Shown here piece after piece: positions 7,968 to 16,853 of a DNA stretch of 24,475 bases (within the stretch, counting starts at the first letter, position 1; every line of letters begins with the position of its first letter). A program made the translations under genes and the position numbers. The stretch is taken from positions 1 to 24,475 of IMG/VR virus record IMGVR_UViG_3300020448_000037. One strand, written 5' to 3'. Under the pieces are notes generated by a model that saw only the letters and a list, made by a program, of their open reading frames with translations, searched no databases and was not told the DNA's origin. Source of the DNA: a virus.

Positions 7968-9547
7968 TGTTATCATTTAAAGAACTCTCAGAAAAGAAAA
8001 AGAAAACTAATATCTTGATAAATCCTAAGAAGACGGATTTACAGGAGAAGAATCATGGTGAGGACTGTGATTGTCCTAAGTGTGAAAAGAAACGTAGGAG
8101 TGAGGACGTCAATGATGGTCCTGACATAGCAACAGAAGAAGCATGTGGTAAGGGTATGTACTATTGTCACGATGATAAGAAGTGCAAACCTATACCTAAG
8201 GGATACAAAGAAGGTAAGGATGGTATGCTAGTCAAGGAAGCAAAGTATGAAGCAGGTGCATCAGACTATGGTAAGATGTCTATCAGAAATAAAAGAGCAG
8301 TAGGATATGGTGGTAATGCTGCACCTCCAGAGGAGAGAAGGAAAGCACATGCTGAAAGAATGAAGAAGCATAAAAAAGAAGATGCAGAAGTATACTGGTC
8401 AAGTAAAGCATTAGATCAGTTAGATGAAATAAATGCAAAAGAGCGTATGAAAAGAGACGCAGGTGCTATTGCTAAAAAGAAAATGCGTAACAAGGAACAC
8501 AAGAAGTATGTTAATTTCCTAGACGTAGATGAAAATACTATACATAGTTTTAACACATTCATTCAAAACAACAAACCGTATGACAGTCAAAAAGAAGTTT
8601 CAGAAGAAAGCGATAAAGAAAGCAAAGTTGAGACTTCACTGTTAAAATTCTCGGAGTGTTGGAAGACACACAAGAAAGTAGGCATGAAAATGAAGGGTGG
8701 TAAACTCGTCAATGATTGTCGTCCAAAAACAGCATCCGACTATAAGAAGGAAGAAGTTGAGATAGAAGAAAAAGTATACACAGGACCTGACAAAAAAGAC
8801 AGAGCAGTTATCAAGAAGATGGATAACCCTAGTTACGCTAAGAAGTTAGCAGACTATGAAAAGAACATGGATCCTAAGAAACGTCAGGCACTCAAAGATA
8901 AAGCAACTAAGGGCATGAAGTTTACTCATGAAGAAACATTGAGTGAGTTGAAGATGCCAAAGGATACTAAGTATCACAAAATGTCCTATAAAGACTTGAA
9001 GAAGACTCATAAAGACTTCAAGAACATGGACTCTACACCACCAAGAGTTACAACACTTGATAAGAAAACAAACGCAACAGTATCCAGACCTGTTAAGTTT
9101 GTCCCAGACAAAAAGAAAACTAATGAAGCAGCAAACCCTGCACAACAAGCAGCGATTGCTATTGATATGAAGAAGAAGGGAAAGAAACCCAAGGATGTAC
9201 AGGAGGCAACTCGTCTCAAGAAAGAAATGGGTTACGACAAAGGTGGCACTAAGAAACCTACAGCACCTAAGCAAAAGGATACTGCACTTGATTTGGTAAA
9301 GAAATCAATCACTGCTAAGTATGGTAAGGGTGCTATCATGTCAGGTGGTAGTAGACAGCAGAAAAAAGTCAAGGGTGAGAAGGATACTCGTGGCACTGGT
9401 AAGTTTAAGAAAGCAGCAGATGCTAAGAAACAAACTGCCTCAGATGCTAAGAAACGTGGGTTCAAAGATGTAAAATCTTACGTCAATACCATGGCAAGAT
9501 ATGGTGGAAAAGACAACTATGATAAGGGTAAAGGACTAGGTACATAA
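7967..9547 (+). CDS. Long Lys-rich modular protein, possible head-internal protein
   Basis: 526 aa, strongly basic and low complexity, starting MLSFKELSEK, again a leader-like N-terminus with LSE at residues 7-9. It looks like a chain of short modules: a Cys cluster DCDCPKCEKKRR; a second Cys module around MYYCHDDKKCKPIPKGY; a third, CWKTHKKVGMKMKGGK followed by VNDC; and long Lys/Asp stretches to the end. I recall the CW...K.GGK.VN.C type of module as recurrent in cyanophage virion proteins. There are no membrane segments or enzyme motifs. Modular basic proteins with this leader could be cut by the gp21-type prohead protease into packaged peptides; that is inference. Confidence 0.7.
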   Translation: MLSFKELSEKKKKTNILINPKKTDLQEKNHGEDCDCPKCEKKRRSEDVNDGPDIATEEACGKGMYYCHDDKKCKPIPKGYKEGKDGMLVKEAKYEAGASDYGKMSIRNKRAVGYGGNAAPPEERRKAHAERMKKHKKEDAEVYWSSKALDQLDEINAKERMKRDAGAIAKKKMRNKEHKKYVNFLDVDENTIHSFNTFIQNNKPYDSQKEVSEESDKESKVETSLLKFSECWKTHKKVGMKMKGGKLVNDCRPKTASDYKKEEVEIEEKVYTGPDKKDRAVIKKMDNPSYAKKLADYEKNMDPKKRQALKDKATKGMKFTHEETLSELKMPKDTKYHKMSYKDLKKTHKDFKNMDSTPPRVTTLDKKTNATVSRPVKFVPDKKKTNEAANPAQQAAIAIDMKKKGKKPKDVQEATRLKKEMGYDKGGTKKPTAPKQKDTALDLVKKSITAKYGKGAIMSGGSRQQKKVKGEKDTRGTGKFKKAADAKKQTASDAKKRGFKDVKSYVNTMARYGGKDNYDKGKGLGT

Positions 9548-9584
9548 GTCGTATATATATTCTATAACCCTACGAGATTTAATC

Positions 9585-9782
9585 ATGATTGGAAAGTTTT
9601 TAATGCCACTGGCATACAAAGTAATAGATTCTGCTGTCAAGAAAATTCCTGACGATGCGGAACTTGGAGAAAAACTAATAGAAATTTGCTTACTTATTAT
9701 TGGTAAGGCAGTTAAACTAACTAAAACTACTGCAGATGATGAACTCTTTAACAAAGTTAAAGAAGCGTTGGCTGCTAAATAG
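9585..9782 (+). CDS. Small conserved-looking protein, unknown
   Basis: 65-aa protein with amphipathic helices and one moderately hydrophobic stretch (IEICLLIIGKAV). The ribosome site is weak. It sits alone between the Lys-rich protein and the Ig-like virion protein. A small virion or membrane-associated protein is possible, but nothing identifies it. Confidence 0.55.
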   Translation: MIGKFLMPLAYKVIDSAVKKIPDDAELGEKLIEICLLIIGKAVKLTKTTADDELFNKVKEALAAK

Positions 9783-9810
9783 TACATAGAAAAATACCGA
9801 CGGAGTACAA

Positions 9811-10614
9811 ATGTCAATCTACGGAGTACTTGACGCAAAAGCAATGGGCACTAATGTTGGAGTAACCAACGGTGATGCTACAGTAACTACATCGGGGGAC
9901 TTTACAGACACATCTGACAATTTTGTCAAGGTCGGAGACGTATTGGAACTCAGTGGTGTTGCATATATTGTCAAGCAAGTAACGAGTGCAACAGCAATCG
10001 AATTGCACAAAGCATATGCAGGATCAACTGCAACTATTACTGCAGCAAACGCAGTAAGAAGAAACCCTCCAACTGCAGTAGCAGAGTTTGTAGTAAAAGG
10101 AGGAGATACAAACTCATATGAGTTATTGTTTGTCGATAGCACTGAGGTTGGTATCGCAGCAAATAAAACTCGTGGTATCACTGGTCCTGGTTGGTGGCAG
10201 TATCATACATACACTGATGTATCTGGTGCAACTCGTCATAAGGCAGAGTGTCTAGCATTTGTACACGCAGCATCGGGAGTATCTGGTGATGACTCAGACG
10301 ATACACTTGTAGCAGACGCAGCAAACACTATTACATTGTCTACAAATAACACTGATAAGACAACTTCAAGTGGTGCAGCAACATTCGCAGTGGTAGCATC
10401 TGTAACCAACAGTGGTACAGCAACATTCCAGTGGCAGAAGAGAACATCTTCATCTGGAAGATTCTCTAATGTATCTGGTGCAACTAGCACAAACCTTGCA
10501 CTTACATCACAGACTGCAGCAAACGATGGTAACCAGTACAGAGTTAAAGTTAACTCAGACAATGGTGCACCAGAAGTTATATCCGCAGTAGCAACCTTAA
10601 CATTCGGCAGTTAA
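9811..10614 (+). CDS. Virion structural protein with C-terminal Ig-like domain
   Basis: 267 aa, Thr/Ser/Ala/Val-rich beta protein with no signal peptide. Residues about 180-267 look like a bacterial/phage Ig-like domain: AVVASVTNSGTATFQWQK, then the Trp strand, LALTSQTAANDGNQYRVKV (the D.G.Y.C-like strand with Val in place of Cys) and a closing AVATLTF. The N-terminal part, after MSIYGVLDAKAMGTN, is repetitive beta sequence. Such proteins decorate capsids or tails in cyanomyoviruses. A CGGAGT ribosome site lies a few nt before the ATG. Structural role is likely; location on the virion is unknown. Confidence 0.75.
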   Translation: MSIYGVLDAKAMGTNVGVTNGDATVTTSGDFTDTSDNFVKVGDVLELSGVAYIVKQVTSATAIELHKAYAGSTATITAANAVRRNPPTAVAEFVVKGGDTNSYELLFVDSTEVGIAANKTRGITGPGWWQYHTYTDVSGATRHKAECLAFVHAASGVSGDDSDDTLVADAANTITLSTNNTDKTTSSGAATFAVVASVTNSGTATFQWQKRTSSSGRFSNVSGATSTNLALTSQTAANDGNQYRVKVNSDNGAPEVISAVATLTFGS

Positions 10615-10625
10615 TAACTAACTAA

Positions 10626-10988
10626 ATGAAATTTGACGAACTGAATGAGTCTAACTACATTCTGTTCGCTATAAAACATTATGAAAATCCTCATTGTGTT
10701 ACACGAGAGGATTTTGATGAAGATGTGAAGCGTTTCAAATACTTGAAACGTCTATTGAAAAGATACTTAAGAGGGGGTCCTTTGAGGATCCCTTTAATCT
10801 TAAATCACCTCATCATACTTTATAATGTCTTTGGCGAGGCAGCAACACCTCTATTGTATTTCAAATTTGAAAGAGAATATTGGTCATTGCTTAAGACTCT
10901 ATTACTTTATTTGAATAAATACCCTATAGGTATGATGCCAGACCTTGACATCGATGCTGACTTACAAGAAGAACTAGACAAAATCTAA
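10626..10988 (+). CDS. Conserved T4-like cyanophage protein of unknown function
   Basis: 120-aa helical protein, MKFDELNESNYILFAIKHY, with a basic helix FKYLKRLLKRYLRGG and hydrophobic helices around PLILNHLIILYNVFG. I recall near-identical sequences in other T4-like cyanophages, but no function. There is no good ribosome site upstream. Its stop overlaps the next ATG by 1 nt (TAATG), so it is coupled to the following gene. Confidence 0.75.
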   Translation: MKFDELNESNYILFAIKHYENPHCVTREDFDEDVKRFKYLKRLLKRYLRGGPLRIPLILNHLIILYNVFGEAATPLLYFKFEREYWSLLKTLLLYLNKYPIGMMPDLDIDADLQEELDKI

Positions 10989-11524
10989 TGAACGAAGAAA
11001 TGATGACAGCAGGAACAGGAGGTTTCAGTGGAAGTGCTGATGCTAAAGGTCCTAATGCGGGATTTGATCCTGTCATGAAGTTCAGAAAGAAAGTCCAGAA
11101 AAGAAAAAAACTACAAAAAGAATCCAGAGAAAATCCAACAGAACCATCCAAACTATACCAATACAAAGTAAACATTCCTACAGTAGGAGAAACTATCATC
11201 TATGCTAATAGTCCTGCTGAACTAAAAATGAAACTTCGCATGTCTATCATGCCTAAGTATAGAGGTGATATAAGCATAGAAAGAATACTTCCCGCTAATG
11301 CAGGTAAATTCTTCATGGATAAGAGGATGAAACATATGAGAAATGTACAGGAAGAAGCAGGTGGCGATACACAGATGAAGCAGAAGCAAGCAATGATGAA
11401 GATCGCTATTGAGAAGAAAAAAGTACAGATGAAAAAACAGGAGTTAGCAAAACAACTTCAAATGAAAACTCAACAACTGAAGAAACAAGCAAGGGCAGGA
11501 GCAGAACAAGACGCAACAAGGTAA
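10988..11524 (+). CDS. Conserved cyanophage protein with C-terminal coiled coil, unknown
   Basis: 178 aa. The N-terminus is flexible and Gly-rich, followed by a basic Lys run, then a small folded block (YQYKVNIPTVGETIIYANSP...) that looks like a compact alpha/beta domain, then a long Met/Lys/Gln-rich helix (about 120-178) likely to form a coiled coil. It overlaps its neighbours by 1 nt on both sides. A virion assembly or chaperone-like role is possible; no motif decides it. Confidence 0.7.
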   Translation: MNEEMMTAGTGGFSGSADAKGPNAGFDPVMKFRKKVQKRKKLQKESRENPTEPSKLYQYKVNIPTVGETIIYANSPAELKMKLRMSIMPKYRGDISIERILPANAGKFFMDKRMKHMRNVQEEAGGDTQMKQKQAMMKIAIEKKKVQMKKQELAKQLQMKTQQLKKQARAGAEQDATR

Positions 11525-11904
11525 TGTCTGACATTAATACCGCTATAATAGAAAGACTAGAAAAAGTCGTTCAATCTTTACAAGACAACTCTGTAAAGAT
11601 GGGTCAACTTTTGGCGGTTCATAATGAAAAGTTAGAAAAACAAGATAAAATAGACGAAATATTATTTGAGAAGATTGACAGATTATCTGCAGATGTCAAT
11701 AGAGAAACAGAGTTAATAAAGAAAGGATGTGAAAGGGATATAAGAAAAGTGGATGAGAGATTAAGAACGATAGAGAAAAAAATGTGGTCTATAGCAGGTG
11801 GATTGGTAGTAATATCATTCATATTATCAGTGCCAGGCATACAAGTTATGAGAAACTTGACAAATGACTCAGGAAATACTACAATAGAAAAGTTAGTTAA
11901 GTAA
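11524..11904 (+). CDS. Coiled-coil protein with a single C-terminal membrane helix (XhlA-like layout)
   Basis: 126 aa. Residues 1-88 are a heptad-rich coiled coil; residues about 90-110 (MWSIAGGLVVISFILSVPGI) form one transmembrane helix; a short polar tail follows. This layout, KKMW at the membrane edge, resembles XhlA/hemolysin-type proteins that act with holins. It may be a lysis accessory or inner-membrane protein. The layout is visible; the lysis role is inference. It overlaps the upstream gene by 1 nt and ends 9 nt before the primase start. Confidence 0.65.
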   Translation: MSDINTAIIERLEKVVQSLQDNSVKMGQLLAVHNEKLEKQDKIDEILFEKIDRLSADVNRETELIKKGCERDIRKVDERLRTIEKKMWSIAGGLVVISFILSVPGIQVMRNLTNDSGNTTIEKLVK

Positions 11905-11913
11905 CTACTCTTA

Positions 11914-12900
11914 GTGATTGACATACTGTATACTAATCTAGTATCAGCAAGACTGGACAAATTTAAAAAGATCAAAGAGGGAACCTATAATTTTAGGTGC
12001 CCTTATTGTGGTGACTCACAAAAATACTTAAACAAAGCAAGAGGTTATCTCTTTCAGAAAAACTCAGGACTTATCTACAAGTGCCACAACTGTGGTGTAG
12101 GTAGGTCTTTTGGCAATTTTTTGAAGGATCAAGCAAGTGATCTCTATGATGAATATGTCATGGAGAGATACAAAGCAGGACTTACTGGCAAGGGTAGGAA
12201 TGTGGCAAACCCAACCTTTGATTTTGAAAAAACAACATTCAAAAAGAAGGGAGATCTAGACAATATCCGATCACTAAATATATCGCACCCTGCAAAAAAA
12301 TATATCATCGATAGAAAGATTCCAGAGAAATATTTCTCTGATCTATACTACGCTGAGAACTTTTGCACATGGGTAAATACACAAAAACCAACATTTAAAA
12401 ATGTCAATAAAGATCACCCCAGAGTTATTATTCCATTCATTGATGAAAACGGAGAATGGTTTGGTTTCCAAGGGAGGTCGCTTAATGTAAAGGATAAACT
12501 TCGTTACATTACTATAATGCTTGACGACTCTAGAACAAAAGTCTTTGGATTAGATAGAGTTGATTTCAAGAAAACTGTTTACATTACGGAAGGACCGTTT
12601 GATAGTCTCTTTATTGACAATGCAATCGCTATGGCAGGTGCAGATATAGATTGGAAGTTGATAGACAATAAAGATGCTGTCTTCGTTTTCGATAATGAAA
12701 GACGAAACCCAGAGATAATCAAACGTATGGCACAAGTCATTGACAAAGGTTACGAAGTTGTCATCTGGCCAACACATTTGATTGAAAAAGATCTTAATGA
12801 TATGACAATCTCTGGACATAATGTACAATCTCTGGTAGAATTTAACACCTACGACGGATTACAAGCACACGTTAAACTTAGCGAATGGAAAAAGGTATGA
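11914..12900 (+). CDS. gp61: DNA primase, T4 gp61-type
   Basis: Synthesises RNA primers for lagging-strand replication together with the gp41-type helicase. In the 328-aa product a zinc finger holds C29, C32, C57 and C60 (CPYCGD...CHNCG). The TOPRIM catalytic core shows EGPFDSLF with E226 and D230, and D260-N-E262. The start codon is GTG (11914); the opening IDILYTNLVSARLDKFKK matches my memory of cyanophage gp61, so the GTG is preferred over any later ATG, although no strong ribosome site is seen. The 3' end overlaps nrdA. Confidence 0.9.
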   Translation: MIDILYTNLVSARLDKFKKIKEGTYNFRCPYCGDSQKYLNKARGYLFQKNSGLIYKCHNCGVGRSFGNFLKDQASDLYDEYVMERYKAGLTGKGRNVANPTFDFEKTTFKKKGDLDNIRSLNISHPAKKYIIDRKIPEKYFSDLYYAENFCTWVNTQKPTFKNVNKDHPRVIIPFIDENGEWFGFQGRSLNVKDKLRYITIMLDDSRTKVFGLDRVDFKKTVYITEGPFDSLFIDNAIAMAGADIDWKLIDNKDAVFVFDNERRNPEIIKRMAQVIDKGYEVVIWPTHLIEKDLNDMTISGHNVQSLVEFNTYDGLQAHVKLSEWKKV

Positions 12901-15209
12901 CACCAGTAGCAGAAGCAACTAAAATCAATGTACTCAAGAGAGATGGAGAATCAGAACCTCTTGATATTAATAAAATACACAAGATGGTAGAACTTGCATG
13001 TGAAGGACTTGCAGGTGTATCAGAATCACACATAGAAGTGAATGCAAACTTACAGTTCTTTGATGGCATCAAGAGTTCAGACATCCAAGAGATTCTTATC
13101 AGATCAGCAAATGATTTGATTGATGTTGAGTCACCAAACTATCAGTATGTTGCTGCTAGACTTCTTTTATTTTCCTTAAGAAAATCTGTTTATGGTGATC
13201 ACCCAGACAATCATCCTACACTATTGACCCATATCAAAAAGTGTGCTGAGGGAGGGGTATATGACCCTACAATCATCGATAAGTTTACTGAGGAAGAATG
13301 GGGTATAATAGATGGTTATATAGATCATGATAGAGACTATTTGTTTACCTATGCAGGTATTAGACAAGTAGCAGATAAATATCTTGTACAATGTAGGACT
13401 ACTGGTGCAACATACGAAACACCTCAGTTCATGTATATGATGGTTGCTCTTACATTATTTCAAGATGATGATAAATTTTACAGGTTAGAATATGTCAAAA
13501 AATACTACGACGCAATCTCAAAACACAAACTCAATATACCGACACCTATTATGGGAGGTGTTAGAACACCCATCAGACAGTTTGCATCGTGTGTTCTTGT
13601 TGATGTTGATGACACCCTCGATAGCATTTTTAGCAGTGACATGGCTATCGGCAAGTATGTTGCACAGAGGGCGGGAATCGGTATCAACGCGGGTCGCATC
13701 AGGGGTATCAACAGCAAAATCCGTAGCGGAGAAGTACAGCACACAGGGGTTGTACCTTTCCTCAAAAAGTTTGAAAGTACTGTCAGATGTTGCACTCAGA
13801 ATGGCATTAGAGGTGGATCAGCGACTGTCCACTTCCCGATCTGGCACCAAGAAATAGAAGACATTATTGTTCTCAAGAACAATAAAGGAACTGAAGACAA
13901 CAGGGTAAGAAAACTTGACTACAGTATACAACTATCGAAACTCTTCTATCAGAGGTTCATACAAAATGGGGAGATTACTTTATTTTCTCCTCATGATGTG
14001 CCAGGGTTGTATGATAGTTTTGGTACAGAGGATTTTGATAGTCTATACGTTAAGTATGAGTTAGATGAAAGCATACCTAAGAAGACTGTAGGTGCACAGA
14101 AACTAATCATGGATATACTTAAGGAACGAGCAGAGACTGGTCGTTTGTATATTATGAACATTGATCACTGCAACAGTCACAGTTCATTTAAAGATAAAGT
14201 AAACATGAGTAACCTCTGTCAGGAGATTACTTTACCAACAGATCCTATTCAACATATAGATGGATCAGGTGAGATTGCTTTGTGTATTCTATCTGCTATA
14301 AATGTAGGTAAGATTAATAGGTTAGATGAACTTGATGAGTTATGTGAACTAGCAGTAAGAGGATTGGATGCTCTGATTGATTATCAAAACTATCCTGTCA
14401 ACGCTGCAAAAGCAAGTACACTTAACCGAAGATCATTAGGAATAGGATACATTGGTCTAGCACATTATCTTGCAAAAAATGGTGCAAAGTATGATTCACA
14501 GAAAGCACATGACTTGGTGCATAAGTTAACTGAGAGGTTCCAGTATGCCCTTCTAACAACTTCTAATCGTCTTGCTATGGAAAAGGGTCCTTGCGGTTAT
14601 TTTGGTAAAACAAAATACGCTGATGGAATCTTACCTATCGATACATATAAGAAGGAAGTTGATGAGATAGTACCGAATGACTTACTTTGTGATTGGGAAT
14701 CTCTACGGGAGAGGATCAAACAGTATGGACTCAGGCACAGCACTCTGTCCGCACAGATGCCTTCGGAGAGCAGTTCCGTTGTGTCAAATGCAACCAATGG
14801 AATAGAACCACCTAGAGACTACCTGTCCGTTAAAAAATCAAAGAAAGGACCTCTTAAGCAGATTGTTCCGTCTTATGGGACACTGAAAAATAATTATACT
14901 TTGTTATGGGATATGCACAATAATGATGGTTACATCAAGATTGTGTCTGTGATGCAAAAATTCTTTGACCAAGCAATCAGTGGTAACTGGAGTTACAATC
15001 CAGAGAACTATGCTGACAATGAAGTACCTGTGACCGTAATGGCACAAGACCTTCTTAACACCTATAAGTATGGTTGGAAGACATCATACTACCAGAACAC
15101 ATACGACTCCAAGAAAGATGGAGACGACGAACCCTCTAATAATGTAGATCAGTTGATTAACAACCTATTAAACTCGGAGGAAGACGACTGTGACAGTTGC
15201 AAAGTTTAA
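12897..15209 (+). CDS. nrdA: Ribonucleoside-diphosphate reductase large subunit (class Ia)
   Basis: Reduces ribonucleoside diphosphates to deoxy forms with NrdB. The catalytic set is complete: active-site Cys C232 and C463, radical Cys C441 with N439 and E443 (NLCQE), the radical-path Tyr pair Y731-Y732, and the C-terminal redox pair C765-x-x-C768. Length is about 770 aa, as in E. coli and T4. An in-frame ATG at 12885 would add MEKG but has no ribosome site; the ATG at 12897 overlaps the primase stop as ATGA and is preferred. The segment around 13600-13860, covering part of the catalytic barrel, uses more C/G-ending codons than the rest. It overlaps nrdB by 20 nt if nrdB starts at its GTG. 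Confidence 0.95.
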   Translation: MTPVAEATKINVLKRDGESEPLDINKIHKMVELACEGLAGVSESHIEVNANLQFFDGIKSSDIQEILIRSANDLIDVESPNYQYVAARLLLFSLRKSVYGDHPDNHPTLLTHIKKCAEGGVYDPTIIDKFTEEEWGIIDGYIDHDRDYLFTYAGIRQVADKYLVQCRTTGATYETPQFMYMMVALTLFQDDDKFYRLEYVKKYYDAISKHKLNIPTPIMGGVRTPIRQFASCVLVDVDDTLDSIFSSDMAIGKYVAQRAGIGINAGRIRGINSKIRSGEVQHTGVVPFLKKFESTVRCCTQNGIRGGSATVHFPIWHQEIEDIIVLKNNKGTEDNRVRKLDYSIQLSKLFYQRFIQNGEITLFSPHDVPGLYDSFGTEDFDSLYVKYELDESIPKKTVGAQKLIMDILKERAETGRLYIMNIDHCNSHSSFKDKVNMSNLCQEITLPTDPIQHIDGSGEIALCILSAINVGKINRLDELDELCELAVRGLDALIDYQNYPVNAAKASTLNRRSLGIGYIGLAHYLAKNGAKYDSQKAHDLVHKLTERFQYALLTTSNRLAMEKGPCGYFGKTKYADGILPIDTYKKEVDEIVPNDLLCDWESLRERIKQYGLRHSTLSAQMPSESSSVVSNATNGIEPPRDYLSVKKSKKGPLKQIVPSYGTLKNNYTLLWDMHNNDGYIKIVSVMQKFFDQAISGNWSYNPENYADNEVPVTVMAQDLLNTYKYGWKTSYYQNTYDSKKDGDDEPSNNVDQLINNLLNSEEDDCDSCKV

Positions 15210-16356
15210 ACAAGAAATTGAAGGAATGACCGTATTTAACAAAGACAAAGTAGAAACTAACAAACAACCAATGTTTTTTGGACAACCCCTTGGTGTTCAA
15301 AGATACGACCAATATAAGTATCCAGTATTTGATAAACTAACACAACAGCAGTTAGGTTATTTCTGGAGACCAGAGGAGGTATCTCTACAAAAAGATCGTG
15401 GTGACTATCAAACACTTACACCAGAACAAAAACATATCTTCACATCTAACCTTAAGTATCAGATTCTTTTAGACTCTGTACAGGGTCGTGGACCTGGAAT
15501 GGCATTCATTCCTTATTGCTCTCTTCCTGAGTTAGAAGCATGCATGACTGTGTGGGAGTTCATGGAAATGATTCATAGCAGATCATATACATACATCATC
15601 AAGAATGTATATGCAGATCCTTCCGAGGTCTTCGATACAATTTTAGATAACGAAAAGATATTAGAAAGAGCAGAGTCTGTTACTGCATCATATGATGACT
15701 TTATTAATGAAGCACATGAATATGATTCTGGCAATCAATGGAAGTTTGCTAGAGAAGGTCATCCTGCAGGAACTCTTGACAGGAAAGAAGTAAAACGTAA
15801 ACTCTATAGGGCAATCGCTAATGTTAACATCCTTGAAGGTATTCGTTTCTACGTTTCGTTTGCGTGTTCGTTTGCTTTTGGCGAGAACAAACTTATGGAA
15901 GGTTCAGCGAAGATACTCTCTCTTATTGCTAGAGATGAAAGTCAACACTTGGTTATCACGCAAAATATCCTCAAAAAATGGGCAGACGGAGACGACCCAG
16001 AAATGAAAGTCATTGCAAATGAAGAGAAAGAACATACAGAGTTTATGTTTAGGAAGACAGTTGATGAGGAGAAGGCATGGGCAAACTATCTTTTCAAGAA
16101 AGGTAGTATGATTGGATTGAATGAGAAACTATTACATAAATATGTTGAGTGGATTGCTAATAAAAGAATGAAAGCAATAGGTTTGACACCAGTATATGAT
16201 GTACCTGCTAGAAGTAATCCTTTACCTTGGACTCAGCACTGGTTGAGTTCTAGAGGTCAACAAAACGCACCACAAGAAACGGAGATAGAAAGTTATGTCG
16301 TTGGAGGAATCAAACAAGATCTCAAAGGAGACACCTTCGCAGGATTCTCTCTCTAA
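15190..16356 (+). CDS. nrdB: Ribonucleoside-diphosphate reductase small subunit (class Ia)
   Basis: Provides the diiron-tyrosyl radical for NrdA. Counting from the GTG, metal ligands are D95, E126, H129, E216, E250 and H253, with radical Tyr Y133 in EMIHSRSYTYI; all are present. The GTG at 15190 lies inside the last codons of nrdA and has a strong GGAGG site (15176-15180) 9 nt upstream. An ATG at 15226 (MTVFNKDKVET) aligns better with the T4 NrdB start and gives 376 aa, but its AAGGA directly abuts the ATG. The product continues EPMFFG-like (KQPMFFGQPLG), RPEEV and the rest of the family blocks. Confidence 0.94.
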   Translation: MTVAKFKQEIEGMTVFNKDKVETNKQPMFFGQPLGVQRYDQYKYPVFDKLTQQQLGYFWRPEEVSLQKDRGDYQTLTPEQKHIFTSNLKYQILLDSVQGRGPGMAFIPYCSLPELEACMTVWEFMEMIHSRSYTYIIKNVYADPSEVFDTILDNEKILERAESVTASYDDFINEAHEYDSGNQWKFAREGHPAGTLDRKEVKRKLYRAIANVNILEGIRFYVSFACSFAFGENKLMEGSAKILSLIARDESQHLVITQNILKKWADGDDPEMKVIANEEKEHTEFMFRKTVDEEKAWANYLFKKGSMIGLNEKLLHKYVEWIANKRMKAIGLTPVYDVPARSNPLPWTQHWLSSRGQQNAPQETEIESYVVGGIKQDLKGDTFAGFSL

Positions 16357-16543
16357 TCCTAGACCAGAGGAAGAGATAGCAGCACAACTTGCGTACGCTG
16401 AGAACTCTGAGTGGTTAGATAAAACCTACAATGATCTAGTGGAGTCTGGTAATGACTATAGTCCTGATGTCACTGACATGCTTTGGACTGCAGCGAAAAA
16501 AGAAGCGTTAAGAAATGATAAAGATTCAGATAAAAGTCGGTAA
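16295..16543 (+). CDS. Small acidic protein overlapping nrdB end, unknown
   Basis: 82-aa ORF starting 62 nt inside nrdB in another frame and continuing well beyond it. The non-overlapping part (PEEEIAAQLAYAENSEWLDK...) looks like ordinary phage coding sequence with the local A-rich codon use, and it fills the gap before the next gene. No family is recognised. The start within nrdB is the only ATG available. Confidence 0.5.
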   Translation: MSLEESNKISKETPSQDSLSNPRPEEEIAAQLAYAENSEWLDKTYNDLVESGNDYSPDVTDMLWTAAKKEALRNDKDSDKSR

Positions 16544-16582
16544 ACTGTAACACAGCGAACAACATTTGTCAGGAAACTATGA

Positions 16583-16590
16583 TATAAATA
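16583..16590 (+). promoter_or_regulatory. T4-type late promoter
   Basis: Exact TATAAATA, the consensus -10 of T4-type late promoters. Transcription would start near 16597, about 30 nt before the ATG at 16627. It falls inside the extended TTG-started version of the next ORF, which argues for the shorter gene. Confidence 0.55.
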
Positions 16591-16626
16591 TAGATGTAGC
16601 GTATGCTACATTACTCGTTCATCCAA

Positions 16627-16829
16627 TGATAGAAGTCGCACTACTCGCAACACTTCTCTCTGAACACAACGCTTCTCACTGGGAAATGTCATGTTCAGAG
16701 TGGAACCGTAACAGAATAGAGATACTTAGTGATAAGAATCTTAACTCTGATGCACACGAGTACCTAATAGATTATCTTCGTACGAAAGTAGAAGGTGATT
16801 GTGATACTTTCATCATCGGACGCAAGTAA
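16627..16829 (+). CDS. Small conserved-looking cyanophage protein, unknown
   Basis: 67 aa from ATG 16627; the frame is open back to a TTG at 16566 (87 aa). The late promoter box at 16583-16590 favours the ATG. The product is helical, with SHWEMSCSEWNRNRIEILSD and a tail ending VEGDCDTF. I recall a similar W..WNR.RIEILSD sequence in other cyanophages, with no function known. Confidence 0.55.
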
Positions 16830-16853
16830 GTCGCGGAACGGAGCGTTCATCCT

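Noticed and set aside
11918-11946. TTGACA at the primase start as a promoter
   Set aside because: No -10-like sequence at 16-18 nt spacing.
13492-13857. 121-codon alternate-frame ORF within nrdA
   Set aside because: It coincides with a codon-use island of nrdA, has no family features and nrdA itself is certain.
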